NCBI GenBank assembly: GCA_046351595.1
Contig: JAXLYE010000010.1
Coordinates: 186,001-250,000 of the forward strand
Reading direction: 5' to 3'
DNA from: JAXLYE01 sp046351595
Lineage (GTDB): Bacteria > Myxococcota_A > Polyangia > Palsa-1104 > JAEUJZ01
Length of the DNA: 64,000 nucleotides
A model generated the notes under the pieces. It did no database searches. It saw only the letters and a program-made list of their open reading frames with translations, and had not been told where the DNA came from. Positions 61,038 to 64,000 of this stretch are shown here, piece after piece; position 1 is the stretch's first letter, and each line of letters begins with the position of its first letter. The translations under genes and the position numbers were made by a program.

Positions 61038-64000
61038 CGAGCCCGTGCCTTCCGGGGGGCCGGCGCGGGCGGCTCGGCGGGCGCGGGCGCTGCGGCGCTG
61101 TCGCTGCCGTGCGAGGCGGCGGCGTCCCCCAGCACCTCGCGCAGCGCCGCGTCCCAGCGCTGCCAGAACGCCGGCAGCGAGAAGTGGCGCAGGAAGGTTT
61201 CGCGCGCGCGCCGGCCGATCTCGGGCAGCGCCGCCGGGTTGCGGATGGCCCACGACAGGCGCGCGCTCAGCATCGCGACGTCCTCGCTTGCGACCACCAG
61301 GCCGCTCTCGCCGTCGCGCAGGTAGGCGGAGGTCCCGGTCGAGTCCGTGCAGATCAGCAGCTTGCCGGCCGCCAGCGCATCGAGCGTGACCAGCGGCAGC
61401 GTGTCGTCCCGCGAGGGGCAGACGATGACGTCCGAGCCGAGCAGCAGCTGCTTGTACTCCTCGTGGCTGACCCCGTCCTTTACGTGCGCGCTCGGGATGC
61501 CGCGCAGCTCGTCGATCAGCCAGTCGCGCAGCCGCGGCTTCAGCGGCCGGCCGACGATGTGGAACTCCGCGCGCTGCAGGTCGCTCGCGGGCAGCGCGCG
61601 GATGGCACGGGCGAACAGATCCTGGCCCTTGCGGCGCTCGATCGAGCCGAGCAGCGAGAACACGATCTTGTCCGAGGTCTTGGTCACCGCTGCTGCGGAC
61701 TCGCAGATGTCGGGGACGCCGTAGTCCAGCACCCGGGCCGCGGGGTTGTACCTGCGGCACACCTTGAGCGAGCGCTCGCTCCCGACGAACAGGTGCCGCG
61801 CCCGCCGGAGTGTCTCGCGGCAGCTCGCGCCGTCGGGGCTGTCGATGTGGCCGCTCTCGTGGACGTACCACAGGGTCGGCACGCCCGCGGCCTCGGCGAC
61901 GTCGACCAGTGGCCAGCACTCGACGGTGTTGGCGACCACCAGATCGAAGCCGGCGATCAGCTTGGCCAGCCGCTGCGGCTGCGAGAACGCCGTCGAGTCG
62001 ATGATGACCGGCACGCCGAGCTCCTGGAAGCGGGCGCGGAAGGGCCCGTCCACCGGCGAGAGCAGCGTGGCGAAGCCGCCCGTCTTGAGGAAGTGCTCGA
62101 GGACGTAGTAGAGGACCTGCGGCGCGCCGCTGCCGCTGAGATCGTGCGAGACGAACAGCGCGTCACGGCCGGGCGCATACCGCTGCGTGCTGTTCTCGCC
62201 GTATAAAATCCACGGCTCCAGAGAGTCCTGGTACAAGAGCTCCCGCATCGGCCGCGTGTAGTACGGATCGTGCCCGGTGAAGCCCGCCCAGCGCTTCAGC
62301 AGGAAGACGTCTGACTTGTCGCGGGCCTTCTTCTGTTTCTGCTTCTTCGCGCGCTCGGCCTCGTCGACTTCCTGCTTCTCGAACTCACGCAGGGACAGGT
62401 GGCCGATGTGCAGCAGCGTCGTGTACGGCGTGTAGACGCAGCGCAGCCCGTGCTCGCGGACGCGGAAGCACAGGTCGACGTCCGAGTGGTTGATCGGGAC
62501 GTTGTCCGCGTCGTAGCCGCCGATGGCCAGGAAGTCGCGCTTGCGCATCGCCAGGCAGGCGCCCGAGATCGCCGAGGCGTCCCGCACCGACACGGCGAAG
62601 TTGAAGTACACGTTCGAGTCCGCGGGCTGGATGTGGAACGCGGTGCCGACCAGGCCGCGGACCCCGGTCACCAGGCCCGCGTGCTGGATGGTGCGGTTCT
62701 CGTACAGGAGCTTGGGCGCGACGGCCCCGACCTCGGGCAGGGCGAGGTACTCGATCAGGTCGTCGACCCAGCCGGCGTCGAGGGGCCGGACGTCGTCGTT
62801 GAAGAAGACGACGATCTCGCCGCTCGCCAGCTCCGCGCCCTCGTTGCACTTGAGCGAGAAGTTGAAGGGCTTGTCGAACTTGCAGAAGACGAGCCCCGCG
62901 CGATCGGGGTGCTGCCGGCGCACGCGCTCGGCCAGGGCGCTGTTGGTCACCACCACGATCTCGAGATCCGGGTAGCTCGTCTTCTCGTAGATCGAGCGCA
63001 GGGAGTCCGTCAGGTTGCGCTCGGAGTCGGTCGGGATGATGAGCGACACGCGCGGCGTCGCGCGCCGCCGCAGCTTGACCCGGTTCGCCGTCGGCAGCGC
63101 CACGACCTCGGCGTCGATGCCGCGGCGATCCATCGCGGCCTGCATCGCGGCGATGTTGCTCGTGCGCGCGTAGTCCTTGCCGCCCGCGGCGGCGGAGCCT
63201 TCGGCCTGCCGCCAGTGGTAGAGGATGCGCGGGATGTGCTCGATGCGATCGGTGATCTCGGTGGCGCGCAGCGCCAGATCATAGTCTTGCGAGAAGTCGA
63301 ACTCGCTGCGGAACCCGCCCAGCGCGCGCACCAGCGTGGTCCGGTACACGCTCAGGTGACCGGTGTACATGCAGTTCCACAAGAGCTCCGGGCTCCAGTC
63401 CGGCTTGTGGAACGGAGCGCAGCGGTGGCCGCGCGCGTCCAGCTTGTCCTCGTCGCTGTAGATGACGTCGGTGTCCGGCTTCCGGTTCAGGAGCTCCGCG
63501 ACCTGGTAGAGCGCGTCCGGGGTCAGCTCGTCATCGTGATCGAGCAGCGCGACATACTCTCCGGTCGCCTGCGCGAGCGCCAGGTTCGACGCGTGCGAGA
63601 TGCCGCGGTTGGTCTTTGCGGTGACGACCTTGATGCGCGCATCAAGGCGCGCGTAGTAAGCGAGGCTCGCCCGCGTCCCTTCCGAGCGCGAGCCGTCGTC
63701 GGCCAGGCACAGCTCCCAGTTCGGGTAGAGCTGGCCGAGGACGGACTCGATGCACGCGTCGAGGTGCGCCCGCGGCGTATTGTAGACGGGCACCACGATC
63801 GAGATCAGCGGCCTTGCGGCGAGCCTGCGCACGCCCTCAAGCTGCGCCGCGTGGCCTTCTGCACGCTCGGCAGAGCCGGGGTCCACGGAAGCGAAGGCGC
63901 GCTGGACGGAGCAGACGAAGTGCTCCCGGACCTCGGGATCCTCGACGAGCGAGCGCGCGCGCTGGAGCTGCTCGAGGGCGCTTTCGACGCGCTGCCGGAT
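61034..64000 (-). CDS. Multi-domain glycosyltransferase (GT2-GT2-GT4), 5'-partial
   Basis: The frame stays open to the right edge with coding-like residues (RARSLVEDPEVREHFVCSVQ), so the GTG at 63886 is internal and the gene starts outside the window; at least 988 codons are present. Domain 1 is GT2: ISIVVPVYNTPRAHLDACIE, ADDGS, LLDHDDELTPDAL. Domain 2 is a second GT2-type domain: VSLIIPTDSERNLTDSLRSI, VFFNDDVRPLDAGW, SDVDLCFRVREHGLRC. Domain 3 (about the last 380 residues) is GT4-like: DALFVSHDLSGSGAPQ, FSLLGSIERRKGQDLFARAI, IVCPSRDDTLPLVTLDALAA. It probably adds several sugars to one surface glycan. The C-terminus is Ala/Pro-rich. Confidence 0.9.
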   Translation of the reverse strand: MRQRVESALEQLQRARSLVEDPEVREHFVCSVQRAFASVDPGSAERAEGHAAQLEGVRRLAARPLISIVVPVYNTPRAHLDACIESVLGQLYPNWELCLADDGSRSEGTRASLAYYARLDARIKVVTAKTNRGISHASNLALAQATGEYVALLDHDDELTPDALYQVAELLNRKPDTDVIYSDEDKLDARGHRCAPFHKPDWSPELLWNCMYTGHLSVYRTTLVRALGGFRSEFDFSQDYDLALRATEITDRIEHIPRILYHWRQAEGSAAAGGKDYARTSNIAAMQAAMDRRGIDAEVVALPTANRVKLRRRATPRVSLIIPTDSERNLTDSLRSIYEKTSYPDLEIVVVTNSALAERVRRQHPDRAGLVFCKFDKPFNFSLKCNEGAELASGEIVVFFNDDVRPLDAGWVDDLIEYLALPEVGAVAPKLLYENRTIQHAGLVTGVRGLVGTAFHIQPADSNVYFNFAVSVRDASAISGACLAMRKRDFLAIGGYDADNVPINHSDVDLCFRVREHGLRCVYTPYTTLLHIGHLSLREFEKQEVDEAERAKKQKQKKARDKSDVFLLKRWAGFTGHDPYYTRPMRELLYQDSLEPWILYGENSTQRYAPGRDALFVSHDLSGSGAPQVLYYVLEHFLKTGGFATLLSPVDGPFRARFQELGVPVIIDSTAFSQPQRLAKLIAGFDLVVANTVECWPLVDVAEAAGVPTLWYVHESGHIDSPDGASCRETLRRARHLFVGSERSLKVCRRYNPAARVLDYGVPDICESAAAVTKTSDKIVFSLLGSIERRKGQDLFARAIRALPASDLQRAEFHIVGRPLKPRLRDWLIDELRGIPSAHVKDGVSHEEYKQLLLGSDVIVCPSRDDTLPLVTLDALAAGKLLICTDSTGTSAYLRDGESGLVVASEDVAMLSARLSWAIRNPAALPEIGRRARETFLRHFSLPAFWQRWDAALREVLGDAAASHGSDSAAAPAPAEPPAPAPRKARAR

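Noticed and set aside
61038..61919. N-terminal extension of the epimerase frame
   Set aside because: Antisense-like Arg-rich reading inside the glycosyltransferase gene; the GGGGFLG nucleotide motif starts right after ATG 61037.

Overview
The window is high-GC DNA from a bacterium whose gene content (Ser/Thr kinases and pseudokinases, a roadblock/LC7 protein, secreted beta-propeller fragments, a PAAR-RHS effector, a Rieske/sterol-desaturase cluster, a P450) fits a member of the Myxococcota or a related deltaproteobacterial lineage. That assignment is inference from gene families only. No rRNA, tRNA or CRISPR array was seen.

The window divides at about 24.6 kb. The left part (1-24.6 kb) has lower and patchier GC and is accessory in character. 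It holds an envelope operon with a degenerate protease-like protein, a pseudokinase, lipoproteins and a TlpA-like thioredoxin (1-5.7 kb). Next come three overlapping genes: an active-looking trypsin-like protease fused to a degenerate ATPase, an intact membrane-anchored AAA_35-type ATPase, and a calcineurin-like phosphoesterase (6.35-11.0 kb). A kinase gene with an internal deletion follows, then a type VI secretion effector module (EagR chaperone, prePAAR/PAAR-RHS toxin with a GIY-YIG-like tip, candidate immunity protein), a TusA-like gene and an IS3 transposase remnant. After that lies a plasmid-like ParA/ribbon-helix-helix partition pair with exact 12-bp-phased repeats, a B-lectin protein, a two-domain XRE regulator and a large serine recombinase. 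The recombinase starts within about 25 bp of the severed 3' end of an FG-GAP repeat gene. I read this as the right attachment junction of an integrated element whose left end lies outside the window.

The right part (24.7-64 kb) is uniformly very GC-rich and looks like host chromosome. A TetR gene with an operator array of four 13-bp-phased repeats sits with a Rieske oxygenase, a sterol-desaturase-type hydroxylase and a membrane protein. Then come a NhaR-type regulator, a kinase-macrodomain fusion, a lipoprotein hydrolase, a divergent HxlR/DoxX pair, a P450, an ABC-F ATPase, an orphan PAS/GAF histidine kinase and a Gly/Gln/Tyr repeat protein.

From 44 to 64 kb there are a glycerophosphodiesterase, a nitronate monooxygenase-like protein, and a roadblock protein beside a 1209-residue fusion of two ABC ATPase domains to a dual-specificity-type phosphatase. 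These are followed by a GST, an SDR, and a sulfide/persulfide module (ETHE1-like dioxygenase, OsmC, SQR-like flavoprotein) with TGTTTCA/TGAAACA inverted repeats on both sides of the dioxygenase gene. The rest is a GH75-like chitosanase, an amidohydrolase, a DUF2911 protein, a divergent cupin/MarR pair with a readable promoter and operator, and a surface-glycan epimerase with a triple-domain glycosyltransferase that runs off the right edge.
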